NCBI RefSeq assembly: GCF_029873635.1 | Contig: NC_080420.1 | Coordinates: forward strand, 122,520,719 to 122,584,718 | From: Malania oleifera | Taxonomy: Eukaryota; Streptophyta; Magnoliopsida; Santalales; Ximeniaceae | DNA: 64,000 nt | Direction of reading: 5' to 3' | Part shown: piece after piece, positions 43,851-55,420 of the stretch | Layout: each line of letters begins with the position of its first letter | Position numbering within the stretch: position 1 is the first letter of the stretch | Notes under the pieces: generated by a model | What the model saw: the letters and a program-made list of their open reading frames with translations, nothing else | Told to the model about the DNA's origin: nothing | Database searches by the model: none | Made by a program: the position numbers and the translations under genes

Positions 43851-44070
43851 ATTTTTTCCCAAGCACAAGGCCGGGTGGTAAGGGCGAGGCTGGGTGGGCC
43901 ACTTGATGGTATAAACCCGGGTTCGATTCTTGCTATCTGCGCTGCATATCTGAATTTATCTCCTGTGTGATGGCTGTGGACTCCGTGCGGCACAAGCAAG
44001 GGACTAGTCTATGGAAAGGGTCGGCACATGATGATCCTAGGATACCCACTCATAAGCAAAAAAAAAAAAA
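43851..44070 (+). mobile_element. tRNA-derived SINE upstream of second DUF538 gene
   Basis: A 220-bp insertion is flanked by the 12-bp repeat AATAGTGACATT at 43839-43850 and 44071-44082. It has GCCGGGTGGTAAGGGCGAG (box-A-like), GGGTTCGATTC (box-B-like, about 43919-43929) and ends in about 15 A. This is a classical SINE with poly-A tail in the same orientation as the downstream gene. Its right end is about 235 bp from the DUF538 start codon. Confidence 0.85.
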
Positions 44071-44306
44071 AATAGTGACATTTAAAAAAAAAAAAAAACA
44101 GAGGGAGAGAGAGGGAGAGACAAACAAAGCCCAACCCAGATGGCATTTTGGCAGTTCCTCAGAAAACTCAAGGACAAAGCTGTAGCTTCTCAACTACAAA
44201 AGCAGCGGCCCCTCCCACCACATCTCCCAAAAGCCAGCTGGAGTGAGGAGGAGAAATCAGCAAACAAAAAACAGGCACCCAAAAGGAAAGAAAAGGGAAC
44301 ACAGTA

Positions 44307-44801
44307 ATGGCTTTGGTCACAGAAGATGTAAGAGCCAATGCTGAGATTTATCATGGGCATGAGATCTGCCAAGAGAAGTCACAGCTCATGCTCAAGGACA
44401 TGCTCTTGCCCACTGGCCTCTTGCCTTTACAAGACATAGAAGAATGTGGGCATGTCAAGGAAACTGGCTTTGTGTGGATGAAGCAGAAGAAGAAGACAAC
44501 CCACAAGTTCGAGAAGATTGGGAAGCTTGTGTCCTATGAGCCTGTGGTCACAGCTTATGTTGAGACCAGCAGGATCAAGAAGCTGACCGGTGTGAAGGCC
44601 AAGGAGCTCTTGATTTGGATCACACTGACAGATATCTATGTCGATGACCCGCCCACCGGAAAAATCACCTTCAAGAGCACTGCTGGGCTGTCCCGGACCT
44701 TCCCGGTCTCGGCGTTTGAGCTTGAAGAGCCCAAGGACTTGAAGGAAGTGAAGGAAGCCAACAGAGTTGTGGCTGAGGCACAGGAGGCGAAGGAGGTTTA
44801 A
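44307..44801 (+). CDS. DUF538 family protein, SVB-like (paralogue 2)
   Basis: An intact intronless frame of 164 residues with the DUF538 domain at about residues 20-140. Motifs: LLPTGLLPLQDIEECGHV, ETGFVWMKQKKKTTHKFEKI, GKLVSYEPVVTAYVE, GVKAKELLIWITLTDIYVDD and SRTFPVSAFELEEP. It is closer than paralogue 1 to the start of Arabidopsis SVB (MxLVTEEVRA, EICxEK), so it may be the SVB-type parent copy. No signal peptide or membrane helix. The tail is Glu/Lys/Ala-rich and differs from paralogue 1. A TATA box was not obvious in the 235 bp between the SINE and the start codon; that stretch is rich in GA and CCTCCC-type motifs. The role is inferred only from family: SVB affects trichome growth in Arabidopsis. 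Confidence 0.93.
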   Translation: MALVTEDVRANAEIYHGHEICQEKSQLMLKDMLLPTGLLPLQDIEECGHVKETGFVWMKQKKKTTHKFEKIGKLVSYEPVVTAYVETSRIKKLTGVKAKELLIWITLTDIYVDDPPTGKITFKSTAGLSRTFPVSAFELEEPKDLKEVKEANRVVAEAQEAKEV

Positions 44802-44928
44802 CTGCAGAGTTTTGATCAGTACTAAGTTGATCATATGTTGCTTGCTTCATGATCTCCATTAAGATATTTAATTTTCTGGTTTTAATATTATGCATGCATG
44901 GTGGTGTTCTCTAGTAGTGCTCTTATTA

Positions 44929-44934
44929 AATAAA
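44929..44934 (+). terminator. Polyadenylation signal of paralogue 2
   Basis: AATAAA lies about 130 nt after the stop codon in an AT-rich context (TTATTAAATAAAAATG). Plausible for a plant 3' UTR of normal length. Confidence 0.5.
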
Positions 44935-44939
44935 AATGA

Positions 44940-46996
44940 AGCTTTAACAATTTTAATAAGTTTTGAATACCATACTTAAGCCATAGCATGAACAGCCTTA
45001 AAAATGAATGCCTAATTCATTAACTTTTAGATTGTTAGCTCTACCTGTATTTGTAAAATGTAGTTTAGTATGGGAGTCACTAAACGGCTTAGCCCTACTT
45101 GGTATTGCTTAAAAAATTACTTATAGTACTTATCACTTGCAATAAGTGTGCATATAAAATAATGAGTCTTAAGGATTCATTAAGAGATAATAATGTAGCG
45201 AAAAACAATACACAAAAGAGAGAAATTTAAGGAAAGAAAGAGGTGCTGGATTTTGCATTTTGAATGTGGAGGCCAAAAATTTTGGAGTTCAAATAGTTGC
45301 ATTTTCACCCTTGTTGGCGAGTTTGATGCTTCATGAACATAGGAAAAATAGATTGGATGCATGAACTTTGTCTTCTGATCCAAATTTAAGGTAAAAAGTG
45401 AGGATTATTTTTATCCTTGCCAAACGCAATGGTTAACATGTGCAGAGAATAAACAATATTTTCGAAAAATGAATGTAAGCATTTTTCAAATGAATCTGAA
45501 TTAGTCATGGGAGGGAGGCAAATGAAGCGTCTTCAGATTATGTACTCCCACTCCAAATCTGATGACTGACAGCATATATTGTCTATTGTCACGCCTTGAT
45601 AAAATTTTCATCCTTGCTGAAAGCTTGAAGAAGAAAGGAGAGCAATATGCCTATTACCATTTTATATTGAATGCTTTGTCTTAGATTACCCAAGACTTCC
45701 AACTCCTACAGATCAGAAGTCACTGGGTAAACTGATGGAAGCTAGATCAGCATTCGATCATGGAAGATAAAAAAATCCAGAGCTCACTGAGTTTGCAGTC
45801 CAATTGAATTTGATCAGAAATTTTTGCATATGCTCAAGAAAAAATGACCATATCCTTTCATATTCTCAAGGTCATAACCAAAAATTAACAAGCCTTTTCA
45901 GGCATAAATGATGCGCTTCGCACGCATTAGCCTGTGTAAAATACACGATCATAATATTATTTTTCATTCATATTCACTCAACCCATTCTAGTCTGTTCCA
46001 GTGTACCAAACAGTGAGTCAATCTTGAAAATCACATGCAGCATGCCTTTGTAAGAAACTAAAACATGCTATTTTAAAAAAATAAATTCAAGATTACCAGT
46101 AGGTTACTAATTCCCCTTTTTTTTTTCTTTTTTTTTTTCGGGGCATATTGAATTCTCAACTCCAAATGTTCTTCGCTCGAATTCTCAAGAATCAAATGCG
46201 GGCACCTAGGATTTTTAACTCCCATTATGAAGTCAAACGGCTAGTTAAAGTTCAAAACAATTCATAGCACACGCATCTTTGATAGACCACGAGAACCTCA
46301 GCACATTAATTTACATCATGTGCAGCTGTATTGATGGACAAAAGACAGAAAGAGAAGTAACTTCGACAAAGAAATCATAAAATAGTCAATTCTGTATCTA
46401 CAAAACAGAAACTTGTTTTGGGATCTCCACAATGAAGCTTATATCAAAACTTTGAAAGCTAACAATACCTAAAAAATAGGGGTTTTAGTGACAAACCCAA
46501 CCAGAAAAAGCAGCTTGTTAAGCAAGAGCCCCAGGGATCAAAATTTCCTGAGCAAACATGAACAGCAACCTACAACCATGAGCCGAGGCCTTCATAATGT
46601 GCACCATCAATGATCAATATCAAGGAGTGAAGACATGCTGCTTTACAGTTATGACTGCAGCTACTAAAGGATTTCTGCTCAATTAGCGATCAAGACTTCA
46701 AAACCAGTAAAATGGTTTCTGCTGACCCTGTCTTAGCATCACAACTTCAGACTTTAAAGCTTTTATCAAGTGATCACAGCTTGAAGGCCTGTAAAAAGAA
46801 TTATTCAGTGAGCCAGGTATGTGTGTGCATGTGTAGACCATACATAGTCATTTAGGCAAGGTTGGTCCCTAAGAATTCTGTAACTTTTAACATATTTCAG
46901 AACAATGAATAAGGGAAGGTAGCATTTTGTGCCTAATTCTTAGTGCTGAAACAAGAAACAAAGGACTATTTGCTAGTGCTGAAACAAGAAACCAAG
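44940..46996. other. Intergenic DNA, possible minus-strand 3' UTR
   Basis: No coding region is recognised. At 46420-46790 the composition is less AT-rich. On the minus strand an acceptor-like CTTTTTACAG (plus 46786-46795) is followed by a short frame ending in TGA, which could be a terminal exon and 3' UTR of the minus-strand Agenet gene; this is speculative. A 33-bp unit with CTGAAACAAGAAAC is repeated at about 46946 and 46978. Confidence 0.3.
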
Positions 46997-47329
46997 GGGC
47001 TGTTTGGTATTATTATAAAACTTATGAAAATAAATATTCTAAAACAGAAACTAAGAAGCACATTAAAAAAAATGAAATTTGGCAATAAATATGATTAGAA
47101 TAATGAACATGCAAAATAATAGAAACAGTGAAACAGTGAACTTGTATATGAACTTGGAAACAGTGAAGATGTTGCCACAGTAAAACTACAAATTCTGATT
47201 TTCTGCTATTATCACAAAGCTGAAAACCAACAACAATAAATGAAAGCAAGCAAGGTAGAAAACCAGATTGTTACCATCTATCTCTTCATTGTATTGCAAC
47301 AAGAAAAAAAAATTATACCAAACAGCTCC
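46997..47329. mobile_element. MITE with GGGCTGTTTGGTAT terminal repeats
   Basis: The left end GGGGCTGTTTGGTATTATTAT is answered by AATTATACCAAACAGCTCC at the right end, an inverted repeat of about 18 bp around 300 bp of AT-rich DNA without a transposase. The ends resemble plant hAT or PIF/Harbinger MITEs. I could not define a target duplication, so the superfamily is open. Confidence 0.6.
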
Positions 47330-49004
47330 TAGACTTGCCACTTTCACACCTATTTTCATGCATGCAGTGACTTGATCATCTGATAAGTGAGCCATCTCGA
47401 ATGTCAAGCCAATTTAGATAGTCCTTTTCACTCCACCTTTTTCATAATATCAGGCATCTAGGAACTAATAAGAGAACTTGAAACTCTGGCTTTCAAAGAA
47501 CATGTGTGAATGCAGTTTTAATTGCCCCAGCCCCTTTGGGGCAGTGCAGCCATCACTTTTTCCCCATGCGGAGGGTTGGTAGTGTGGGAAATTTTTGGAA
47601 CTCTACCCTTGAGTTTTGGAAAAACTGATAACAGTAATCAAAATTGAGATAGTATTTGCTTGGTCCTTTGGGGTCCCTGTACATGCACACTTTAGCAAAC
47701 AATAAGTTTGAGCAAGCTCACTCTTAGTACGGTAAATAAGAAGAAGCAGCAGCAACCCCTTTCCCCTTCTGTCTTCAAAGTAAATTTTATCAAAAAATAT
47801 ATATTTATTAAATAGTAGGAACTACAAGATGTACTTAGATCAGTATGAGACCTCATTTATAAAAACAATGTATAAGCTATGATGTATGTATAGATATATT
47901 ATCGCATAAGCTATAATGTATGCATAGATATATTTCTTTGTAGTAGCTAAACTATGATACTCATAAGATATAGTACTGACTTCTGTTTTTTTAAAATAAA
48001 ATCTTCAAATAAGTTCTAACATATGCATACCTAATTTTAGAAGAAAATTTTCAAATGCAATCAATTGAATTATCTTGTTTTATCTGAACTTCTAATACAA
48101 CTATCTCATGTTAATCTGTATGTTTTTTAGACAAATTGATAATACTTTGTTGTAATTAAGTTATTTTGATTTTGATATTTTTAATGTGTAGTAGTAATAG
48201 ATCTTATTTCCTTTAAAATTAAAAATTTAAGAGACAAATATATAGTATAAACCAAGATGTAGAAGACATTATACAGAAGAAAGTGAAGTCATGGGTAAAC
48301 TATTATGCAAAATACATGCATAGCTTTAGCAGAAAAGTAAAGGATATCATTGTATACCAAAAAACATGTTAAATTGACAAACATCTAAAGCATCCTACTT
48401 TTACAAAAATTTTATAATATTTACTTTTAAAATATGCACATGCATTGCACATAAAATTTTTAAAAATGAAAAATTAAATAGTAAATCAGGCCAGATGAGT
48501 TTAAGTAAAATATATGTCCCATATTAGTAAAGATATCAAAGCCTTACAAAAATAACAATATATATAAACATAATAAGGGACTGTTTTGAATTAAATTGCA
48601 TTTGTTGTTTTATACATTGGATGAGGATTAAATGAAGTTTAATAATTAATTTTGATATGGATACGAAGAATTTAAACTTCACATTGATTTTAAATTTCAT
48701 GTACGACCATATTAATCCTTTTTGTGTTGGCACATCTTTGGACAATGGTATTGAATCCTTTATACGTATCTTAGTACATTTTTTTTTTCTCTCAAGTCAA
48801 TTAAAATTTTATGAGTAAAGTTGGGATATGTCAACTTCTTCAGTGTAAAACTCTAAATTGGTGGTTTTCAATTATAGAATTTTCAGTAGTAAAATTTGTA
48901 GACAGATATTTTTAAGGCGTTTTATCCCCGTAAAATTTTATTAAAACTTCATAAGTTAAATTGGGGAATTTTAAGTTGACAGCTCTGATTTTGAGAACAT
49001 TTTT
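47330..49004. other. AT-rich intergenic or intronic DNA, no gene
   Basis: Strongly AT-rich from 47760 on, with no recognisable gene or repeat. It may be an intron of the minus-strand Agenet gene at 53751, but no exon of that gene was identified here. Confidence 0.4.
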
Positions 49005-50085
49005 TTTATAGAAAAAGAGGCTTTATTAAAAATAGAAAGGAGAAAAATATATTAAAACAGAACAGGTAGTCCACAATCAAAAGATGAGAGAAATAAGAAA
49101 AACCAGCATCCTAAGAAAGCCACCTGGTCTCTATTAACATCCTGAAAACAGCAGCCCTCAAAACAACCTGTACCACAAGCCCAAAGCGAAGCAAATACCG
49201 CACTCTATCCCAAAGACGATTCTTTGACATTGTCTTTGCAGAAAAAATTCTAGCAATCCTCTCCAGCCAAAACAGCAAAGAGAGCAGAACCTTGACCGAC
49301 TCTCCACTTCTTTACCCTACCCAAAACCAGCAAAAGAAATATTCAAAATTTCTTCCATTGATTTCAGGCAAACCTGCACTTCACTAAGAACTCCAAATAG
49401 TGTGTTCTACAAACCACATGCAAATGAACAGTGTAAAAACAAATGTAAGGCATCCTCAGAGCTACTCCCACACATGAGACACATATGACAAAGCTGTAGA
49501 AGGGCTCCTCATCTGTAGCAAATTGTTGGAGTTAATTCATCAAAGGCCACCAACCAAAAAAACACAAATATATTAATTCCTAAAGGAACTTTAGTATTCC
49601 ATATACCCCAAAAAAAGGAAAAGACATAAATCTTAACTACATAAGGAAAGAATGATTTGCACAAATAATGCCCAGAAGAATCCAGAATCCAAATTCTAGC
49701 ATCCCTCCTATGGGAGATAATGCTGCCTCCAAGACCATGAACAAAGAAGTAAGCTCCTTTAACTTTATCATTCAAATCCCTTATAAATTAAAATCCCAAG
49801 AAAAAAGAATCCCTCTCAAAAATATAAAAACTAAAAAAGGAGGAAATCACATCATTAAGTAGAGATAAAAGATAATACAAACAAGGAAATGCGCGATATA
49901 AAGCAACCTCCCCAAACAAAACATCTTCTAGAACCAAATACAATCGCCATTACCCAAATGAAACTTTTAGAGGAAGAAAGAAAGGATAAACTTGTGAAAC
50001 GAACCTCCAAAAGACTCTCTAAGAAAGTTCTAAAACCCATATTTGGATCCCACCATTCTCTTATAATCCAAATTTAATTTTTATA
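49005..50085 (-). mobile_element. Decayed L1 LINE, C-terminal part
   Basis: On the minus strand the frames give pieces of an L1 ORF2 C-terminus: an RxFLESLLEVRF...GNGDCIWF-type segment, DARIWILDSSGHYLCKSFF, IWNTKVPLGINIFVFFWLVA and a zf-RVT knuckle, CHMCLMCGSSSEDALHLF. Several stops and frame changes lie between them. The left end on the plus strand (TTTTTTTTATAGAAAAAGAGGC) corresponds to the element's A-rich 3' tail. The reverse-transcriptase core is not visible. Confidence 0.75.
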
Positions 50086-50089
50086 ACTT

Positions 50090-50415
50090 TGTGCAAATGG
50101 GATTTGACACGTCTAGAATGATGCAGGAGCCCTCGCATATTTGACACCATACCCAAGCACCAACACGGCGCATTGTTTCGAGGCAACGATCTAGCCCACT
50201 CTCACTCACTTTTCACTACACTCGCGTGATACAAGTGCAACACATCGCTCATAGGGGATGCCCCAGCAAATATTCGGTAAGGATTCATAACATAGTGATC
50301 TAACAAATTTTACGCTGGTTGTCAGCTACCTAACGCAATTCTCCTCCTTTATCCGGGTTAGAGACCGGTTGTGTGAAAAAATTAGAACATTAAGTGCATC
50401 ATAGGCGGAGTTAGG
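50090..50415 (-). mobile_element. Isolated RTE-LINE 5' region
   Basis: The minus strand matches the start of the RTE LINE at 57770-58070 almost throughout: AATGTTCTAATTTTTTCACA, GTTAGGTAGCTGACAACC, TTGTTAGATCACTATGTTAT, GTGAGTGTGGGCTAG-like and CATTCTAGAC. It ends where the endonuclease frame would begin. It lies between two L1 pieces of the same orientation. Confidence 0.7.
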
Positions 50416-51260
50416 AAAAATAATATTAACAATAATAACGATAATAGCTATGAAAGAACCATCTTGCCCAGGAGAATTAATGCTCTCTAAGCTAAACACC
50501 ACCGCTTTGACCTCCTCAATTGGCCTCTCCAACCAAGACATTTGGTTCCCTAAGTACAACTCTAATCCAACCCCTCAATCAGTGGCATCAATAAGTCCTC
50601 TTGTACAAAAATTTATAAAAAATGTTAGCAGCCTTTTTTGCTATCACCCCAACATTGACAAACTCCCCAATGCTCAACTCCAATTCTCTAATATAATTAC
50701 ACCTCATTTTCCCCACCTTGTGAAAATGGTTACAATTCTGCTCTCTAACCCACTTAGACTCAGTCTATTGCACCCAAGTCCTAACCTCATTCAATATTAC
50801 ACTCTCCAACTCATTCTTCAAACTCACTTAACTCCCTCCTCACTAGAAAACCCCTCCACAATCTCTTACCAGTTAGAACACTCAGCTCACTCAATATCCG
50901 CTTTTCACTCTAACATCTCCAAACACCTCCAAATTCCACCTCTTTACTCCTCTTTGATCTCCTCAAGCTTCTTCACAAAATGACAAAAGCCATGATGATC
51001 AATCCAAATATTCTCAACGCGAAAGGTAGTAAGCCCCCCACTTCACTTTTGTAGGCTCTAGCCAAACAAGAAAATTATTTGAAACAGGTCTAGCTAGAAA
51101 TTTGATAGAAGATCAAAAAACACAACCTCCCACTCATCGCTAAAAAAGAATCAATCTAACCTACTAGCCACCACACTATTCCCCCTACTAACCAAGTGAA
51201 CATGGCATCTTGCAAAGGAATGTCTCTCAGCCAACACTTCCTAACGAACCTTTCGAAAAA
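50416..51260 (-). mobile_element. Decayed L1 LINE, end of endonuclease to start of RT
   Basis: Minus-strand frames give L1 pieces: WEVVFFDLLSNF, a VENIWIDHHGF-type segment and, close to the left end, RPIEEVKAVVFSLESINSPG, the usual linker motif just before reverse transcriptase (EEV..AVF.L...KAPGPDG). There are many breaks. It could be the 5' half of the same L1 as 49005-50085 or a separate copy. Confidence 0.7.
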
Positions 51261-52658
51261 TTGCATGCTATAGGATATCATTATATAAAATAATAATAAT
51301 AGCATAATTGGCTACTATAGGCCCATATAAGATTTCTTTTCTTTTTTAATGTTGTAAAGAACTTGAAAAGTCAAGATATTTCAATCAAATGCGACATTTT
51401 TCACATTCAACATTATATATGTATGTGTGTGTGTATAAATTAAAAGTAAGACAAAATATGTTTAAAATAAATTAAATATCATCAAAATTATAAGTATATT
51501 TTAGCTAGTTTGACATTAGAAATTTTAAAAAAAAAAAAAATTTCAGTTAAAAAAACTAAAACTAAAATTAACAATATAATATATGCAAAATAATGAATGC
51601 ATATCCCTGGAAAAGTGCAGAATATGTGAACTATAACATCAATTAAAACCATTGTAAAGTATCTAAAAACAATAATTAGGAATAAAACCAAAAGGTATAA
51701 TAAAGGCCAAATTTATTTGAAATTTAAAAAACAAAATTTATTAATCAAAAAAAATTGCAACATAATTAAATTAATTTATTGATACATATAGGAATTTTAA
51801 ATCAAAACTATTGAATTCGGCCCCTTTGTAAAACTTTAGTGTGTAAATTAAGTTTTATTTCAATATTTTATAAATCAAAAAGCATGAATTACATATTAAA
51901 ATCATGTAAAATTAGAATATTATAAAATCTACACAAAATAGAAATATGATAAATGTTTTTGCAAAAAAACATAATTTTAAAAAAAATTTGCACAAGCCTA
52001 TCACATAGTAACATATTATGTCCATGCGTCTTTTAAAAATATTGTCTCAACATAAATATTTTAATAGTATACTACATTTATGGATACCGTTATATGATAA
52101 CTTGATACCAACTTTATTTAGCTTTTTTCATGTCAATAAGGGGTTTCTAATATTTTTTTATGTTATATAACCTCTTTATTTCAAAATTTAATTCTAAGAA
52201 CAATGTAATATATTAGCAAATATGTTGCAAATATGAAATTGAAAAATAATAACAAAAACAAATGTATATAGACTAACACAAGATAGACATAGCACAATTT
52301 TATAAAAATAAAAAAATTTCTTCTAAAACTAGGTAAAAGTGTACTAATCTTTCTATGATTTTTAAAAATATAATTTTAGTATTATATATTTGTGTGTTAT
52401 GAATATCATATTTTATTTATTACAAATTCATGTGCATTGACATGTCATGTCCATGACGTATTAATAACACCAACATCCTTGGGAGACAATGATTTGACAT
52501 GCATATGACAATTTATAAATATCTCTATAGTTTTAAAAATATACTTTTAATATCTTACACTCCTCCAACACTTCAACAGCATGCTCCAAAATTGTCTTAA
52601 AACATTTTTAGAACATACAATAATGCATTGTAATATAATTTTATTTAAATTAATTCAT
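51261..52658. other. Very AT-rich DNA, no gene
   Basis: Long poly-A and poly-T rich stretches and short ATG/TGTG repeats (about 51420-51435). Nothing recognisable on either strand. Confidence 0.6.
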
Positions 52659-52675
52659 AAGAAATCAAAATTACA

Positions 52676-53156
52676 TTGGAACTTTCATTTCAGGTCTCTA
52701 AATGATAGAGAGATGATGGAACTTTCCTCTTTGTTGTCGTTATTGAATAATTGCCATCTTTCCACCTTGTTTGGGTTTGTCCAATGACAGTGGATGCAAT
52801 GTTGGCTCTCTTTTGAGGGCTTCAGAAGGAATAAGGATAGGACTGCTCTGCGGAAGTGTGGAATATTTGCAGTTCTGTGGGGTTTATGGTTGGAACAATA
52901 TGCACGGATTTTTTCAGGGATAAAATTGAGCATGCAGCTGCTTTGGGAGAAGATTCATTATTTGACTTCTCTGAAATGCATTGGCTCCGGTTGTTTTAAA
53001 TGCGTGAGTTTTCGAAAATTCAGTGATTGGAGAAAATTTTTTCTTTAATATTTCAAAGTATTTTTTTTGTGTTTCCAGAATGTTGGTGGGAGATGTCTTA
53101 TTCTCCTATTGTAAATTCTTCTCCTTCTAATGAAATCTCTTCTTTTGCTATCAAAA
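52676..53156 (+). mobile_element. 5'-truncated L1 LINE insertion with 17-bp target duplication
   Basis: Flanked by AAGAAATCAAAATTACA at 52659-52675 and 53157-53173, identical in both copies. Inside, the plus strand reads the L1 ORF2 end, with WGLWLEQYARIF and LWEKIHYLTSLKC, followed by a 3' UTR ending TGCTATCAAAA. This is a textbook target-primed insertion that kept only the last 480 bp or so. Confidence 0.88.
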
Positions 53157-53750
53157 AAGAAATCAAAATTACAAAAGAACAATAAAAATGTATGTTCTTT
53201 TAAAAATATTACAATAAAATTATTGGCATTTTCAATAGCAAAAGTTATATGTTGATATTCTTAACAAAATAAAAAAGAAAATGAATATGCATATTTATTT
53301 ATTATATTGCTTTATATGGTGTTTAGTACATACCAAAATTTAATATTCATAATTCATGATATATTTAAATTATTGTGTTCCATATCATGTCCTATACTTC
53401 CAGCATTTTTCATGTTCCTATATGTGTGTTGAGCCTTAGTGGTATTGCATGTCTGCATCTATATTTTATAGTTTCAAAGAAATAATAAATTTTATAACTC
53501 CAAGTATTCTTACGTTAATTTATAAACTTAATTATGACAGTGTATTATCAATTTAAAAAAATAAAAAAAACAACTACACTAAATTAAGAATTATCTAAAT
53601 ATATCAACAAAGATTTTTCCATTCTAACATGCAACTAACATATTTTCTAGTGAGCAGGTGTGCGTGTGTATTTATTTACTTCTTTATTTACAATAGGTGT
53701 GTTGTATTTTGTATCTGTGTGTATGCAAAGCAACCTTATCAAAGTCATAC

Positions 53751-54206
53751 CTCAGATGCCATGACCCATTTGCCATTAATCCACTCTTGATGTTGCCTTA
53801 AGTCAGAGTGTTCAAACTCCATTTCCTCGTCAGTACTCTTGAAGTAAACTATGTACCTTGAGTTACAAAGAACTTTGGAAATCAAACCCACCCACCAGCC
53901 ATCATTGTACAGAGCATCAACTTCTTCAAACAAGCTGAATCTGTCCACCACTATAGTTTCAGGTGGATACGGCCTTATGTGCAGATTATCAACCTCCTCT
54001 CTCAGAAACTCTTTATCATCCTCTGTTCTCAGGCTTCGATACTCAATCAGGAACTTGTCCTTACCTACTGCTTTGATAATAGTTGCGGCGAACCAAGCAC
54101 CTTGGAAACCATCTTCATCACTGCTAACTTCAACTAGAGTTCCTTTACTAAAACTTTCTTTTACCATCCCTTTACGAGACTTTACTTCCGTTGTATTCAA
54201 CACTTT
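53751..54206 (-). CDS. Agenet (Tudor-like) domain exon, DUF724-type protein (partial gene)
   Basis: One exon of 152 codons on the minus strand, bounded by acceptor TTGGATTGCAG (plus 54207-54217) and donor GTATGAC (plus 53744-53750). It encodes a tandem Agenet pair. Agenet 1, about residues 20-78, has KGTLVEVSSDEDGFQGAWFA, KFLIEYRSL and VDNLHIRPYPP. Agenet 2, about 80-145, has VDALYNDGWWVGLISKV and YIVYFKSTDEEMEF, ending HQEWINGKWV. Agenet pairs of plant DUF724/AGDP proteins act in the nucleus; some read histone H3 or bind RNA-related partners. The specific partner here is not known. The frame has no stop and the aromatic GWWVG core is intact, so it looks like a live gene. I could not find its other exons: a first exon would lie right of 54.2 kb, and later ones left of 53.7 kb among LINE debris. 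It might instead be an isolated fragment. Confidence 0.82.
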
Positions 54207-54319
54207 CTGCAATCCAAGTTCAAATTGTCGACCAGAGAAATTGAGGACAAAAAATGGAACAGAATATAACAAAGAAAAAGTCAAACAATAACTTATAATT
54301 ATAAAAAAAAACAAAAGAG

Positions 54320-55420
54320 AACATTAGACTTGATCAGATTATCTACGCTTGTATTCAGATCCTTCATTATACAGGTTTTATCTTCCCAATACTTTCCATC
54401 CTTATTCTGCTCTCTAAAGTCACAATTTTCCATGAGATTCTTCTCAATTGGTACGCATTGCAAAGCCCTTTTATTCCATTAAAAAGGAAAAAGGAATAAA
54501 AGGAACTTCAATGAAGAGGTTTCACCCATCAGCAGTTGTGTAAAGCAAGAAATTTTGAAGAATTTATCATATTTTTTTATTGGCAACCATTGAGGCCAAA
54601 TTTAAAATGAATTCATCTCTCAGGCACAATGCTGTTGCAATTACCAAAATTAAGTATAATCAGCTACAGTCAAATGAGACAAAACCAAATTGATAGGAAA
54701 GAAATACTTCATTACCAAAGTCTGATAGGAAACAAAGGAGAGATCTTCCTACAAGGCCGCAAAATACTGAATAAAAAAAACAAAATAAAATAAAAATAAA
54801 AATAAAAACCCCATACAACAGAACAGAAAAATAAACAAGAAATACACAATGAAACACCAGGCTATTTTTCAAAAATATTATGAGAGGAGCTATTATTAGA
54901 CTATTGCACAATCAAAAAAATGACACAGAAAATAATACCACTAGAGCTCTCAAGTAAAAATTTCTCTTACACAAACAAAAACCATGTTATCAACAAATAT
55001 ATGAGAAAACTGCTAGACATGTGATTATATGGGACCCGTGGAAAATGCTGTACAATACTACAATGTCATAAATCTCCCCAAAGAGTGAGAATATTTCCAT
55101 AGGCTTCTCAAGCATCTGTCGCATAATATGCAATAAGGTTACACGGGCACATGAAACAAATTAAAGAGAAACAGAAGAAATGAGAACACAGCAATTTAGG
55201 CAGTTCGGTAGGTGCCTACGTCCACATAGCCTTTGCAAAATCTCCTCTTTTGTCATAAAACTGCTTTTCAACCCTTGAATACAAGTATATATATAGCCCC
55301 ATGAAGAAACCCCAAAATATCCTCATGCAACAATATAATGACCCTCTGCCTTGCTCAAATTATCAAACCATAATGCCAACTTTTTTATTTTTGTTGTTTT
55401 TCACACGTGCACGGGACCCC
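54320..55420. other. Non-coding DNA upstream (minus strand) of Agenet exon
   Basis: Minus-strand frames at about 54310-54480 read 40-50 residues without a clear splice context, so no exon is called. At 55190-55300 a block (GGCAGTTCGGTAGGTGCCTA, CCTACGTCCACATAG, TATATATAGCCCCATGAAG) resembles dispersed plant repeats that I cannot classify. Confidence 0.35.

Noticed and set aside
43851-44070. Possible intact tRNA gene from box A/B-like motifs
   Set aside because: No cloverleaf can be formed; poly-A tail and target duplication show a SINE.
44427-44895. Antisense frames over the second DUF538 gene
   Set aside because: Same reason: the sense frame has clear family motifs and the antisense has none.
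47186-47407. Minus-strand frame of 73 residues next to a MITE
   Set aside because: It crosses the MITE end, has no recognisable domain and no splice support.
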